From Modestobacter sp. VKM Ac-2985 (GTDB taxonomy: Bacteria > Actinomycetota > Actinomycetes > Mycobacteriales > Geodermatophilaceae), in assembly GCF_026967925.1 (NCBI RefSeq), contig NZ_JAPVBI010000003.1, forward strand, positions 747,070-811,069: a stretch of DNA of 64,000 nucleotides, in the 5' to 3' direction. The translations under genes were made by a program, and so were the position numbers. Positions 39,888-50,376 of this stretch are shown here, piece by piece. The notes below the pieces were generated by a model, which worked only from the letters and a program-made list of their open reading frames with translations, was not told where the DNA came from and made no database searches. The stretch's first letter is position 1. Each line of letters opens with the position of its first letter.

Positions 39888-40696
39888 GCCACACCTCCCC
39901 CGGCGACCGGGTCGACCAGGCCCTGACCGAGTCCGGCCGGCCCGCCCCCGACGTGGTCGTCCAGCCCGACGCCGACCAGCTGGCCCGCTCCGTCGCCTCC
40001 GCGCTGGTCGCCCGGCTGGCCGCAGCCCAGGCCGTGCACGGGACGGCGTCGGTGGTCCTCACCGGTGGCGGCATCGGGACCGCGGTGCTCGAGCGGGTCG
40101 CCGCACTGGCTGCCGAGCCCGAGCACGCCGTCGTCGACTGGGCAGCGGTGGACGTGTGGTGGGGTGACGAGCGCTTCGTGCCGGTCGACCACCCGGACCG
40201 CAACGAGCTCGGCGCCCGGGAGTCGTTGCTGAGCAAGGTCGCGCTGGACCCCGAGCGCGTGCACCCGATCCCCTCCTCCGACGCCGGCTTCGACGAGCCG
40301 GAGGAGGCCGCGACCTGGTACGCCGAGCAACTGGCCGCCGTCGCCGCCGACGGCGAGTCGATGCCCCGGATCGACGTGCTGCTGCTGGGCATGGGACCCG
40401 AGGGTCACGTCGCCTCGATCTTCCCGGAGTCCCCGGCCGTCACCGACGACCGTCCGGTGGTCGCGGTCCGTGACTGCCCGAAGCCCCCGCCGACCCGGGT
40501 GAGCCTGGGCTTCGCGGCGATCACCGCGGCGGAGGAGGTCTGGCTGCTGGTCAGCGGCGAGGGCAAGGCCGAGGCCGTCGCCCGGGCGCTGTCCGGCGCC
40601 GACCCGGTGCAGCTCCCGGCAGCCGGGGCGCGCGGAAGGCGGGCCACCCGCTGGCTCCTGGACGAGGCCGCGGCCAGCCAGCTCCCCCTGGCCTGA
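39884..40696 (+). CDS. pgl: 6-phosphogluconolactonase
   Basis: 270-aa lactonase hydrolysing the product of G6PDH. 'LTGGGIGTAVLE', 'WWGDERFVPVDHPDRN' and 'LLLGMGPEGHVASIFP' are the three conserved blocks of the SugarP isomerase/lactonase family. ATG overlaps the opcA stop (ATGA). It is the last gene of the pentose-phosphate cluster; the strong hairpin at 40705-40758 follows. Confidence 0.96.
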   Translation: MSHTSPGDRVDQALTESGRPAPDVVVQPDADQLARSVASALVARLAAAQAVHGTASVVLTGGGIGTAVLERVAALAAEPEHAVVDWAAVDVWWGDERFVPVDHPDRNELGARESLLSKVALDPERVHPIPSSDAGFDEPEEAATWYAEQLAAVAADGESMPRIDVLLLGMGPEGHVASIFPESPAVTDDRPVVAVRDCPKPPPTRVSLGFAAITAAEEVWLLVSGEGKAEAVARALSGADPVQLPAAGARGRRATRWLLDEAAASQLPLA

Positions 40697-40704
40697 ACCC
40701 CGGA

Positions 40705-40758
40705 CAGCCGACAGCCCGGTCACCCCAGCTGCTCATGGGGTGACCGGGCTGTCGGCTG
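40705..40758. terminator. Perfect 22-bp bidirectional terminator between pgl and rbpA
   Basis: Arms 40705-40726 and 40737-40758 are perfect inverted complements (CAGCCGACAGCC...), with a 10-nt loop. It lies 8 nt after the pgl stop and 43 nt from the convergent rbpA stop, so it can end both transcripts. Confidence 0.8.
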
Positions 40759-40801
40759 GAACGGCCTCGCCGCAGGTCTCCTGCGTGGCCGGTTGTCGTC
40801 C

Positions 40802-41143
40802 TCAGGCCCCCCGGCGGGCGCGCAAGCGGCTCAGGGCCTCTTCCAGGAGTGCATCGCCGTCGGCATCCGACCGGCGCTCCCGGACGTAGGCCAGGTGCGT
40901 CTTGTACGGCTCCGTCCGCGGTGCCGGCGGCGGGTTCTGCTGGTCGGTCCCCGCCGGGAGCCCGCAGCGCGGGCAGTCCCAGGTCTCCGGGACGTCGATG
41001 TCCGTCGCGAAGGCGATCCGCGACTCGTGGTTGTTCGCGCACCAGAAGCCGATCCGGTGCCGTGGCGCTGCCTCGCCGCGCTCTGCCTCACCCATCGGTC
41101 CCGCACCGACCCGGCTCCCCCGGATCGCGTTCCCACCAGACAC
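40802..41143 (-). CDS. rbpA: RNA polymerase-binding protein RbpA
   Basis: 113-aa actinobacterial activator that binds RNA polymerase and group 1/2 sigma factors and stabilises open complexes. The central core has C35 and H39 in 'FWCANNHE' and C57/C60 in 'WDCPRCG', a zinc-type set also found in Streptomyces RbpA. The C-terminal sigma-interacting part is 'YKTHLAYVRERRSDADGDALLEEAL'. GTG at 41143 is chosen because 'SGGNAIRGSRVG' is the usual RbpA opening; a GGGGG element precedes it. A -10 candidate lies at 41200-41205. Confidence 0.93.
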   Translation of the reverse strand: MSGGNAIRGSRVGAGPMGEAERGEAAPRHRIGFWCANNHESRIAFATDIDVPETWDCPRCGLPAGTDQQNPPPAPRTEPYKTHLAYVRERRSDADGDALLEEALSRLRARRGA

Positions 41144-41199
41144 GAGCGGCCCCCTGATCGTCGCCACGTCGCGGTGACTGAGTTGATCACCGCTGGGGC

Positions 41200-41205
41200 A
41201 GTCTA
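41200..41205 (-). promoter_or_regulatory. Candidate -10 box of rbpA (TAGACT)
   Basis: TAGACT on the minus strand would give an rbpA leader of about 50 nt. No good -35 was found at the right distance. Confidence 0.4.
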
Positions 41206-41335
41206 GGACCTGGCCAGCCGGTCTGAGGTCACGATGTGAACACCCTGTGTGCCGCCGCGCGCGCCGGCGACGATGGGAACGATCGCACGCGCGGCCCCCT
41301 TCACGGACCCGCCACGAGCGGAGCGAGAGGTGGGG

Positions 41336-41350
41336 GGGAAGGGTGGCCTT
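41336..41350. repeat. Copy of the GGGAAGGGTGGCCTT intergenic motif
   Basis: Fifteen bases identical to those at 9119-9133 upstream of acnA, including the AAGG-N4-CCTT dyad. This copy lies 2 nt beyond the secG stop and about 190 nt before the rbpA start, with G-rich sequence beside it. Confidence 0.45.
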
Positions 41351-41352
41351 CT

Positions 41353-41583
41353 TCAGACCTTCAGCAGCAGGCCGAGCGCGACGATGCAGACGGCCCACAG
41401 CAGGCCGGCGAAGACGGTCAGCCGGTTGAGGTTCTTCTCCACCACCGAGCTGCCGGACAGCTGGGAGGAGACGGCGCCGCCGAACATCGAGGACAGACCG
41501 CCGCCCTTGCCGCGGTGCAGCAGGATGAGCACGATCAGCAGCACGCTGGTGAGCACCAGCAGCACGTTGAGGAACAGCTCCAT
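41353..41583 (-). CDS. secG: Preprotein translocase subunit SecG
   Basis: 76-aa membrane protein of the SecYEG channel. Two membrane helices ('LNVLLVLTSVLLIVLILLH' and 'LTVFAGLLWAVCIVALGLLL') flank the cytosolic 'RGKGGGLSSMFGG' loop, the SecG signature. ATG at 41583 has AGGAGA upstream; the frame extends further but without family similarity. TAGGCT at 41661-41666 may be its -10. Confidence 0.95.
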   Translation of the reverse strand: MELFLNVLLVLTSVLLIVLILLHRGKGGGLSSMFGGAVSSQLSGSSVVEKNLNRLTVFAGLLWAVCIVALGLLLKV

Positions 41584-41660
41584 CAGTCGTTCGTCTCCTG
41601 TCCCGTACACCACGGGGTGGGTGGGCTCGCACCCGTCGGGTCGGGGGCTCTCGACGGTCC

Positions 41661-41666
41661 AGCCTA
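41661..41666 (-). promoter_or_regulatory. Candidate -10 box of secG (TAGGCT)
   Basis: TAGGCT on the minus strand gives a leader of about 75 nt. The same hexamer lies before gap (46626-46631). No clear -35. Confidence 0.4.
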
Positions 41667-41703
41667 ACCGACGACGCCGGAGTGACCGTTCAGCCGGCGT
41701 CGG

Positions 41704-43467
41704 TCAGCGGACTCCGGCCGTCGCGACGTCATAGCCCCCGTAGGGCTGCATGACCACGCCGTTCCGCAGCCGCTGGCCGGCCAGCAGCTGCACCCGGTTC
41801 TCCACCAGGGGGACGTAGGCCGACGTCTCCTGCACCGCGTAGCCGACCTGGCGCCACGCGTCGGCGGCCGCCGCCGGCTCGTTCGCCGCCCGCGCGGCGT
41901 CCACCAGCCCGTTGACCGTCGGGTCGTCCAAGTGCGCGTAGTTGGTGTTGCCGACGCGGCGGATCGAGCGCCCGTCGACCAGCGGCAGCAGGAAGGAGGC
42001 AGAGGTCGGGAAGTCCGCCGTCCAGGTGGCCAGCACCATCCCGTACCCCGCCGCGGTCACGGCCTCGGGGTTGCCGACGTCGGTGGCGTAGTAGGTGGCC
42101 GGGTCCAGCGGGCGCACCTCGACGTCGATCTGGACCTCCGCCAAGTCCGCTGCGATCGTCTCGGCCACCTCCACGCTGGAGGGCACGTCGGGCACCGCCA
42201 GCACCGTGCTGAAGCCGTCGGGCTGCCCGCAGGCGGCCAGCGCCGCCCGGGCAGCGGCCGGATCGGCGTGCGGATCGGACTCCTCGGGGGCGCCGCCGAC
42301 CGCGCGCGGCCAGAGCACCGACGTCCGCACGGCGTTGCCCGCCCCCGACAGCGCCTGCTGCACAGCCGACCGGTCCACGGCGGCGACCACCGCAGCGCGG
42401 CAGGAGGCGTTGTCCATCGGGGCCACCGTGGTCGGCAGGGCCAGCAGCCGGACCGTGCCGGTGGTGACGTCGTCGATCCGGGCGGCCAGCTCCTCGTCCT
42501 CCAGCCGGCTGGTGGTGGCCTGCTGCACGCCGGTGCCGGAGAGGTCCAGATCGGCCGAGCCGGCCAGCAGGGCCTGGTCGCGGGCGACGCTGGAGAGCCC
42601 GGTCCGCACCACCACCTGGTCCGGGAGGGCCGTGCGGACGTCGTCGGTGGCCGGGTCCCACTCCGGGTTGCGGGAGAGCACGATCCCGGCCACCGGGTCC
42701 GCGGAGGTGATCAGGTAGGGGCCGGAGCTGACCGGGCGGGCACCGTAGTCGCCGCCGGTGTCGCTCTCCACCGGCACCGGGCTGCTCGAGGGCAGCGCCA
42801 TGACGAAGGGGAAGTCCGGTGCCGGGGTGGTCAGCCGGAAGACGATCGTCCGGTCGTCCGGTGTCTCGATCGAGGCCAGCCCCGGCCGGTCGGCGCTCTC
42901 GTCCTGGTAGGGCCCGGCGTAGGGGTCCGCCGGGTCGTCGAGGAGGTCGACGACGTACGTCGGACCGCCGACGACCACGTCGGAGGCGAAGGACCGCTCG
43001 ATCCCGTACTCCACGTCGCGCGAGGTGATCGGCCGGCCGCTCTCGAAGCGCACGCCCTCGCGCAGGGTGTACGTCCAGGTGCGACCGCCGTCGGTGCTCG
43101 TGCCGAGGTCGGTGGCGAGGTCGGGGACGAGTTCGTCGGTGCTGCCCGGCTCGGCGGAGTAGGTGACCAGCGTGCGGGTGTACAGCCGCATCAGGTTCCA
43201 CACCGACGGCATGTAGGAGCGCTGCGGGTCCAGGCTGTCGATCTCCCCGGTGACCAGCCGCAGGGTCCCGCCGGCCTCCTCGGAGGGGGCGCGAACGCCG
43301 TCGACCCCGCTGTCGGGTTCCGACTCCAGCGTCGGCACCCCGGCCACCCCGCTGTTGTCGCTGCCGCAGCCGGCCAGCAGGGCGACCAGGACCACGAGGG
43401 CGACCGACCGCCCTGCTCCCCGGAGGGTGCGCTGGGCGGTCGGTCGTCGTTCGGTGCTGTGCCTCAA
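41704..43467 (-). CDS. Lipoprotein substrate-binding protein, oligopeptide/nickel ABC type (family 5)
   Basis: 587-aa exported solute-binding protein. The signal peptide ends in a lipobox 'LVALLAGC', so it should be lipid-anchored. The family-5 fold shows in 'GTLRLVTGEIDSLDPQRSYM', 'WTYTLREGVRFESGRPITSRDV' and 'DNASCRAAVVAAVDRSAVQ'. No permease or ATPase genes are adjacent, so it is an orphan inserted between tpiA and secG. Start is TTG 43467 with GAGG 8 nt upstream; the start region is a 12-nt tandem repeat (TGAGGCACAGCA at 43480-43469 and 43466-43455). Ligand unknown. Confidence 0.88.
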   Translation of the reverse strand: MRHSTERRPTAQRTLRGAGRSVALVVLVALLAGCGSDNSGVAGVPTLESEPDSGVDGVRAPSEEAGGTLRLVTGEIDSLDPQRSYMPSVWNLMRLYTRTLVTYSAEPGSTDELVPDLATDLGTSTDGGRTWTYTLREGVRFESGRPITSRDVEYGIERSFASDVVVGGPTYVVDLLDDPADPYAGPYQDESADRPGLASIETPDDRTIVFRLTTPAPDFPFVMALPSSSPVPVESDTGGDYGARPVSSGPYLITSADPVAGIVLSRNPEWDPATDDVRTALPDQVVVRTGLSSVARDQALLAGSADLDLSGTGVQQATTSRLEDEELAARIDDVTTGTVRLLALPTTVAPMDNASCRAAVVAAVDRSAVQQALSGAGNAVRTSVLWPRAVGGAPEESDPHADPAAARAALAACGQPDGFSTVLAVPDVPSSVEVAETIAADLAEVQIDVEVRPLDPATYYATDVGNPEAVTAAGYGMVLATWTADFPTSASFLLPLVDGRSIRRVGNTNYAHLDDPTVNGLVDAARAANEPAAAADAWRQVGYAVQETSAYVPLVENRVQLLAGQRLRNGVVMQPYGGYDVATAGVR

Positions 43468-43518
43468 CTGCTGTGCCTCACCGTGGGTGCTGCTCCGCCC
43501 GGTCAGTGCCGGCGGCGG

Positions 43519-44328
43519 TCAGCTCCCACCGGCAGCGGTACGACAGATCTGTACGAACTCGTCGGCGTCCAGGCTGGCCCCGCCGACGAGAGCACCGTCG
43601 ACGTCGGCCCCGGCGAGGATGCCGGCGGTGTTGCCGGCCTTGACCGATCCTCCGTAGAGGATACGGACCGCAGCCGCCGTGTCCGGGCCGTGACGTTCGG
43701 CGAGCCGCGCCCGCAGCGCCGCACAGACCTCTTGCGCATCATCCGGCGTGGCCACCTCGCCGGTGCCGATCGCCCACACCGGCTCGTAGGCGATCACCAG
43801 GTCCTGGAGCTGCTCGGTGGGGACGCCCTCCAGTGCCCGGTCCAGCTGGTCGGTGCAGTGCGCGACGTGGGTGCCCGCCCGGCGGACGTCCAGCCCCTCC
43901 CCCACGCACAGCAGCGGGACCAGGCCGTGCCGCAGCGCGGCCTGCACCTTGGCCGCGACCAGCGCGTCGTCCTCGCCGTGCAGCGTGCGCCGCTCGGAGT
44001 GGCCGACCAGGACGTAGCGGCAGGCCAGCGCGGCGAGCATCGCCCCGCTGACCTCTCCGGTGTACGCACCGGAGTCCTGCGCCGAGACGTCCTGCGCGCC
44101 GTACCCGATCTCCAGCTTGTCGCCGGCCACCAGCGTCTGCACGCTGCGCAGCGCGGTGAACGGCGGGACGACGACGACCTCGGCGTCCTCCAGCTGCGGC
44201 TCGGTCAGCGAGAAGGCCAGCTTCTGCACCAGCCCGATGGCCTCGAGGTGGGTCAGGTGCATCTTCCAGTTGCCCGCGATGAGCGGACGGCGGCCCTCAC
44301 GGGGCGGCCTGGGCTTCGTGCGTGCCAT
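43519..44328 (-). CDS. tpiA: Triosephosphate isomerase
   Basis: 269-aa glycolytic isomerase. Lys is in '[10 protein letters not shown]', the catalytic His in '[11 protein letters not shown]', Glu in '[12 protein letters not shown]', and the phosphate loop 'YGGSVKAGN' is present. A ~14-residue Arg/Pro-rich N-terminal extension precedes 'RPLIAGNWK'. It lies 9 nt downstream of pgk. Confidence 0.97.
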   Translation of the reverse strand: MARTKPRPPREGRRPLIAGNWKMHLTHLEAIGLVQKLAFSLTEPQLEDAEVVVVPPFTALRSVQTLVAGDKLEIGYGAQDVSAQDSGAYTGEVSGAMLAALACRYVLVGHSERRTLHGEDDALVAAKVQAALRHGLVPLLCVGEGLDVRRAGTHVAHCTDQLDRALEGVPTEQLQDLVIAYEPVWAIGTGEVATPDDAQEVCAALRARLAERHGPDTAAAVRILYGGSVKAGNTAGILAGADVDGALVGGASLDADEFVQICRTAAGGS

Positions 44329-44337
44329 CGTCGCCCC

Positions 44338-45530
44338 TCAGTCCGCGAGCACCGCGAGCCCGGGGAGCTCCCGGCCCTCGAGGTACTCCAGCGACGCGCC
44401 GCCGCCGGTGCTGATGTGACCGTAGGCCGCCTCGTCCAGCCCGAGCTGGCGCACGGAGGCCGCGGAGTCGCCGCCGCCGACGACGGAGAGCCCGTCGATC
44501 GCGCCGACGGCCTGCGCCACGCCCCGGGTGCCGCCCTGGAAGGGGGCGAGCTCGAACACGCCCATCGGCCCGTTCCAGAACACGGTGCGCGCGCCGGCCA
44601 GCGCCTCGGCGAAGAGCTCCACGCTCTTCGGGCCGATGTCCAGGCTCATCTGGTCGGCCGGGATCTCGGTGGCCGGCAGCACGGTGGTCGGCGCATCGGC
44701 GCTGAACTCCGGCGTGCAGACCACGTCGACCGGCAGCACGATCCGGTCGCCGGCCTCGGCCAGCAGGCGGCGGCAGCTGTCGACCTGGTCGGCCTCCAGC
44801 AGCGACGTCCCGACCTCGTGACCCTGGGCGGCCAGGAACGTGTACGTCATCCCGCCGCCGACCAGCAGCCGGTCGACCTTGGGCAGCAGCGCCTCGATCA
44901 CGCCGAGCTTGTCGCTGACCTTGGAGCCGCCGAGCACGACCACGTAGGGCCGCGCCGGCTCCTCGGTGAGCCGGGTGAGCACCTCGAGCTCGCGGGCGAC
45001 CAGCCGGCCGGCCGCGTGCGGGAGCCGCTCGGCCACGTCGACGACCGAGGCGTGCGCGCGGTGTACGGCCCCGAACGCGTCGTCGACGTACAGCTCGGCC
45101 AGCCCGGCCAGCCGGTCGGCCAGCTCGCCACGGACGGCGTCGTCCTTGCTGGTCTCGGCGGCCTCGAAGCGGACGTTCTCCAGCATCAGCACCTGGCCGT
45201 CGGCCAGGGCTGCGGCCTTGGCCGTGGCGTCGGGGCCGGCGACGTCGGCGGCCAGCGGCACCTCGGTGCCGAGCAGCTCACCGAGCCGCGCGGCGACCGG
45301 GGCCAGCGAGTACCGCGGGTCGGGCTCGCCCTTGGGCCGGCCCAGGTGCGCGGCGACGATGACCCGGGCGCCGGCCTCGCGGAGCGCGCTGATCGTCGGG
45401 AGACTGGCCCGGATCCGGCCGTCGTCGGTGATGGCGCCGCTGTCGGAGTCCAACGGGACGTTCAGGTCGGCGCGCAGCAGCACGCGCCGACCGGACACCC
45501 CGTCGGCGATGAGCTCGTCGACGGACCGCA

Positions 45531-45531
<1 letters not shown>
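44338..45531 (-). CDS. pgk: Phosphoglycerate kinase
   Basis: 397-aa ATP-generating glycolytic kinase. '[12 protein letters not shown]', '[12 protein letters not shown]', '[18 protein letters not shown]' and '[15 protein letters not shown]' are the substrate- and nucleotide-binding blocks. The usual Ala after SAA is Ser, which is conservative. ATG overlaps the gap stop by one base (TGATG), so the two are coupled. Confidence 0.97.
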
Positions 45532-46631
<1,100 letters not shown>

Positions 46632-46671
46632 TCGGCCTGGGGAGCGGCGCCCGACCGCGCGTCCGGGTCGT

Positions 46672-47244
46672 TCACTGCTGTTCAGGAAGACGTCGCGGAC
46701 GTCTGGAGGTCAGTTCGGCGTGCTCGCGTCGAGCAGCTCGACCGGCGCATCGGCGCCCGCCCGCCCCCCCGTCGCCGAGGACGACGCGGTCCCGCCCCTC
46801 GGCCTTGGCCGCGTACAGCGCCGCGTCCGCGGCGGCGAGCAGCTCCGCGGGCCCCGCGTCGCCGGCCCAGACGGCGACGCCCACGCTCACCGTGACCTGG
46901 ACCGACCCGCCGTCGATCCGGTGGACGGCGGCAGCACAGCCCTGCCGCACCGATTCCGCCCGGGCCGCGGCCTGAGCCGGGTCGGCGCCGGGCAGCACCA
47001 GCACGAACTCCTCCCCGCCCAGCCGGGCGACCGTGTCGCCGGGGCGGGTCACCCGGCCCAGCGCGCCGGCGATCCCGCGGAGCACCTGGTCCCCGGCGGC
47101 GTGGCCGAACCGGTCGTTCACCGCCTTGAAGTGGTCGACGTCCAGGGCCAGCAGGGCGACCGGCGGCCCGGCGCCGTCCGGCAGCAGCGTGGTCGCCAGC
47201 ACCCGGTCGAGGTGCCGCCCACCGGCGTCGTCCGCACGTCGCAC
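46672..47244 (-). pseudogene. GGDEF (diguanylate cyclase) domain, apparently truncated
   Basis: 190 codons hold most of a GGDEF domain: Mg site Asp 35 in 'LLALDVDHFKAVND', the A-site 'RLGGEEFVLVLPG' (GGEEF 76-80), and the inhibitory I-site RxxD at 67-70, five residues before. The expected opening D-x-LTG-x-x-NR is reduced to 'ADDAGGRHLDR', and there is no sensory or membrane region. The start would be GTG 47244 without a Shine-Dalgarno. It lies between whiA and gap, where most actinobacteria have nothing. Whether it still makes c-di-GMP is doubtful; a decayed gene is more likely than a stand-alone domain. Confidence 0.65.
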
Positions 47245-47392
47245 CAGAGACCGGGCAGGAGCTCCGTCGGTCGGCCCCCGGAGCGCCCGGTCACCGACTG
47301 CACCAGGGCGGCGACGTCCGGGCCGGTCGACCCGGCTGGTCGCCCTCCTCGCGGTCTTCGGTACGAGAGCCCGATGACCGTGCCCCCGCGCC

Positions 47393-47429
47393 GCCGCCGT
47401 CCCCCTCGCGGGTGAGGAGGGCCGGCGGC
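47393..47429 (-). terminator. Hairpin after whiA
   Basis: 47393-47407 pairs with 47414-47429 around a 6-nt loop (outer arm GCCGCCG), with small mismatches. It begins one base after the whiA stop and would end the uvrC-rapZ-yvcK-whiA transcript. Confidence 0.5.
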
Positions 47430-47430
47430 G

Positions 47431-48411
47431 CTACTGGGCCAGCATGTCGTCGGTCACCACGGACTCGGTGTCCGGGATGCCGAGGTCCTTGGCCCGCTTG
47501 TCGGCCATCGCCAGCAGACGCCGTATCCGCCCCGCGACGGCGTCCTTGGTCATCGGGGGGTCGGCGCGCTGGCCGAGCTCCTCCAGCGACGCCTGACCGA
47601 ACTCCAGCCGCAGCCGCCCGGCGACCAGCAGGTGCTCGGGTGCGTCGTCGGCGAGGATCTCCAGGGCGCGCTCCACCCGGGCGCTCGCGGCCACCGCCGC
47701 CCGCGCCGAACGACGCAGGTTCGCGTCGTCGAAGTTGGCCAGCCGGTTCGCGGTGGCCCGGACCTCGCGGCGCATCCGCCGCTCCTCCCAGGCCAGGACG
47801 GCGTCGTGGGCGCCCATCCGGGTCAGCAGCGCGCCGATGGCGTCGCCGTCCCGCACGACCACCCGGTCGGTGCCGCGGACCTCCCGGGCCTTGGCAGCGA
47901 TGCCCAGCCGCCGTGCCGCGCCGACCAGCGCCATGGCCGCCTCGGGCCCGGGACAGGTGACCTCCAGCGACGAGGAGCGTCCCGGCTCGGTCAGCGAGCC
48001 GTGCGCCAGGAAGGCACCTCGCCACGCGGCCTCGGCGTCCCCGATCCCGCCGGAGACCACCGACGGCGGCAGGCCCCGGACGGGGCGGCCGCGCTGGTCG
48101 ACCAGCCCGGTCTGCCGGGCCAGGCCCTCGCCGTGCTTGGCGATCCGGACCAGGTAGCGCACCCCCCGGCGGATGTTGCCGCCGGCCAGCACGCTCACGC
48201 CGCTGGTGTAGCCGTACACCTCGCTGATGTCCCGGCGGAGTCGCCGGGCCACCGAACCGGTGTCCAGCTCGGCCTCGATGACCACCCGACCACCCACGAT
48301 GTGCAGGCCACCGGAGAAGCGCAGCAGCGCGGTCACCTCGGCCTTGCGCTCCGAGGTCTTCGTGCACTCCACGCGGGAGAGCTCGTCCTTCACCATCGCC
48401 GTCATCGCCAC
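47431..48411 (-). CDS. whiA: DNA-binding regulator WhiA
   Basis: 326-aa WhiA, with a LAGLIDADG-like N-terminal half ('[26 protein letters not shown]', '[27 protein letters not shown]') and a C-terminal HTH ('[27 protein letters not shown]'). In Streptomyces it activates sporulation-division genes with WhiB; in other Gram-positives it affects division and lipid metabolism. GTG at 48411 gives '[12 protein letters not shown]', as homologues begin. Fourth in the uvrC-rapZ-yvcK-whiA cluster. Confidence 0.97.
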   Translation of the reverse strand: MAMTAMVKDELSRVECTKTSERKAEVTALLRFSGGLHIVGGRVVIEAELDTGSVARRLRRDISEVYGYTSGVSVLAGGNIRRGVRYLVRIAKHGEGLARQTGLVDQRGRPVRGLPPSVVSGGIGDAEAAWRGAFLAHGSLTEPGRSSSLEVTCPGPEAAMALVGAARRLGIAAKAREVRGTDRVVVRDGDAIGALLTRMGAHDAVLAWEERRMRREVRATANRLANFDDANLRRSARAAVAASARVERALEILADDAPEHLLVAGRLRLEFGQASLEELGQRADPPMTKDAVAGRIRRLLAMADKRAKDLGIPDTESVVTDDMLAQ

Positions 48412-48484
48412 GAGCTTTGTTCCCTTCCCCCTGTGTGCCGGCCGGTGCCACGGTCGTCCCCGTGTCCGGCCACTGCCCTGCCGG

Positions 48485-49438
48485 TCACCGCGCGCCGACC
48501 ACGGAGGCCAGCGCGGCAGCGAGCCGGGAGGGGTCGTGCTGTGGTGCACCGTCCGGTGCAGCCACCGGTGCGAGCACCAGTTCTGCACCACATGCCTGCA
48601 CAGCAGACAGCAGACCACGCCGGTCAACAACCGCAGCGGTGTCCGCGATCACCGTGTGCAGCGACACGCCCCCCAGATGTGCCAGCAGGACCCGCAGGTG
48701 CTCCTCCGGCGAGAAGCCGTCGGTCTCCCCCACCTGGGGCTCCAGGTTGAGCACCACGACCACCCGTGCCGTCGTCTCCGCCAGGGCCGTCCGCAGCCGC
48801 GGGACCAGCAGGTGGGGCAGCACAGAGGTGTACCAGGAGCCCGGTCCGAGGCTCACCACGTCGGCCGCCGCGATCGCCGCCAGCACCTCCGGGGGGACCG
48901 CAGGATCTGCCGGGGACACCCGGATGTCCTCGACGTGCCCGGGCGTGGAGGCGATCGCCACCTGGCCACGGATCCGCCGGGTCTCCTGCGGGTCGTCGGG
49001 ATCGACGCTGGCGACCGTGGCCACCAGGTCCAGGGGCACCTCGGCCATCGGCAGCACCCGGCCGCGCGCCCCCAGCAGCTCTTCCAGGACGCCGAGGGCC
49101 CGGACCGCGTCACCACCGTGCATCTCGGTCAGCCCGGTCAGCATGAGGTTGCCGACGGGGTGGCCCGCGAGCACACCGCTGCCACCGAAGCGGTGCTGGA
49201 GCAGGGCGGCCATCTCCTGGTTGCGTGGGTCGTCGCCGGCGAGCGCGGTCAGCGCCATCCGCAGGTCACCGGGTGGCAGGACCGGCATCTCGCGCCGGAT
49301 CCGCCCCGAGGACCCGCCGTCGTCGGCGACGGTGACCACCGCGGTCAGCTCCGTGGTGAGCCGACGCCAGGCGGCCAGGGCAGCCGCCAGACCGTGCCCG
49401 CCACCGAGCGCGACGACCCGCAGGCCGGGGGTCCCCAC
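48485..49438 (-). CDS. yvcK: YvcK/CofD-like protein
   Basis: 317-aa protein of the gluconeogenesis-factor family that binds UDP-sugars and influences envelope growth and carbon metabolism. '[18 protein letters not shown]' and '[17 protein letters not shown]' form the nucleotide site; '[16 protein letters not shown]' is the late conserved block. GTG at 49438 overlaps the rapZ stop by one base. Conserved partner of rapZ and whiA. Confidence 0.94.
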   Translation of the reverse strand: MGTPGLRVVALGGGHGLAAALAAWRRLTTELTAVVTVADDGGSSGRIRREMPVLPPGDLRMALTALAGDDPRNQEMAALLQHRFGGSGVLAGHPVGNLMLTGLTEMHGGDAVRALGVLEELLGARGRVLPMAEVPLDLVATVASVDPDDPQETRRIRGQVAIASTPGHVEDIRVSPADPAVPPEVLAAIAAADVVSLGPGSWYTSVLPHLLVPRLRTALAETTARVVVVLNLEPQVGETDGFSPEEHLRVLLAHLGGVSLHTVIADTAAVVDRRGLLSAVQACGAELVLAPVAAPDGAPQHDPSRLAAALASVVGAR

Positions 49439-50376
49439 TACTCGCGCCCCAGGTCACGGTGGCGCGCGGTGGCCGGGACGCCCTCGGCGTTGAGCCGACG
49501 GGCGAACTCCTCGGCGATGGCGACGCTGCGGTGCTTCCCGCCGGTGCACCCCACCGCGAGGGTCAGGTACCGCTTGCCCTCGCGCCGGTACCCCGGCAGC
49601 AGCAGCCGCAGCACCTCGCTGTAGCTGTTCAGGAACGCCTCCGCGTCGTCCTGGGCGAGCACGTAGTCGCGCACCTCGGCGTCGCGGCCGGTCATCGGGG
49701 CCAGCTCCGGGACCCAGTGCGGGTTGGGCAGGAACCGGGCGTCGACGACGAGGTCGGCGTCCAGCGGCAAGCCGTACTTGAAGCCGAAGCTGAGCACGGT
49801 CGCCACCACCTCCGGCAGCTCGCCGTGCTGCACGAACGACGCCTCCAGGGTGGCCCGGAGCTGGTGCACGTTGAGGTCGCTGGTGTCGATCCACAGGTCG
49901 GCGTCCCCGGCGATGCCGGTCAGCAGCTCCCGCTCGGTGTCGATGCCGTCGATCAGCCGGCCGTTGCCCTGCAGCGGGTGTTCGCGCCGGACCGACTCGT
50001 AGCGCCGGATCAACACCTCGTTGCGGGCGTGCACGTACACCACCCGCGGCCGGTGGCCGGCGTCGGCGAGCTGCCGGATCGACTCCTGCAGGTCGCTGGA
50101 GAAGGCCCGGCTGCGCACGTCGACGACGGCGGCGAAGCGGCGCAGGTCACCGCGGGCGCCCAGCTCGACCATCGGCTGGAGCAGGGCCGGCGGCAGGTTG
50201 TCGACCACGAAGAACCCGAGGTCCTCCAGCACCCGGCCGGCACTGTTCTTGCCCGCGCCGGAGAGCCCGGTCACGACGACGACGTCCAGCGGGGCGAGCT
50301 CCGTGCTCGTCCCGTCGGCCGCCGGCGGGACGTCGCTCTGCGGGCCGGCCGGCGCCGGGTGGGCGGCGGCGCTCAT
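49438..50376 (-). CDS. rapZ: RapZ nucleotide-binding protein
   Basis: 312-aa RapZ/YvcJ family protein. An N-terminal P-loop domain and a C-terminal domain with '[17 protein letters not shown]' are present, as are '[11 protein letters not shown]' and 'SFGFKYGLP'. The Walker A reads GLSGAGKN (37-44): Asn 44 stands where Ser or Thr normally coordinates Mg2+. In E. coli RapZ controls GlmS synthesis via small RNAs; in actinobacteria the role is uncertain. ATG overlaps the uvrC stop (ATGA). A ~28-residue Pro/Ala N-terminal extension is present. Confidence 0.94.
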   Translation of the reverse strand: MSAAAHPAPAGPQSDVPPAADGTSTELAPLDVVVVTGLSGAGKNSAGRVLEDLGFFVVDNLPPALLQPMVELGARGDLRRFAAVVDVRSRAFSSDLQESIRQLADAGHRPRVVYVHARNEVLIRRYESVRREHPLQGNGRLIDGIDTERELLTGIAGDADLWIDTSDLNVHQLRATLEASFVQHGELPEVVATVLSFGFKYGLPLDADLVVDARFLPNPHWVPELAPMTGRDAEVRDYVLAQDDAEAFLNSYSEVLRLLLPGYRREGKRYLTLAVGCTGGKHRSVAIAEEFARRLNAEGVPATARHRDLGRE

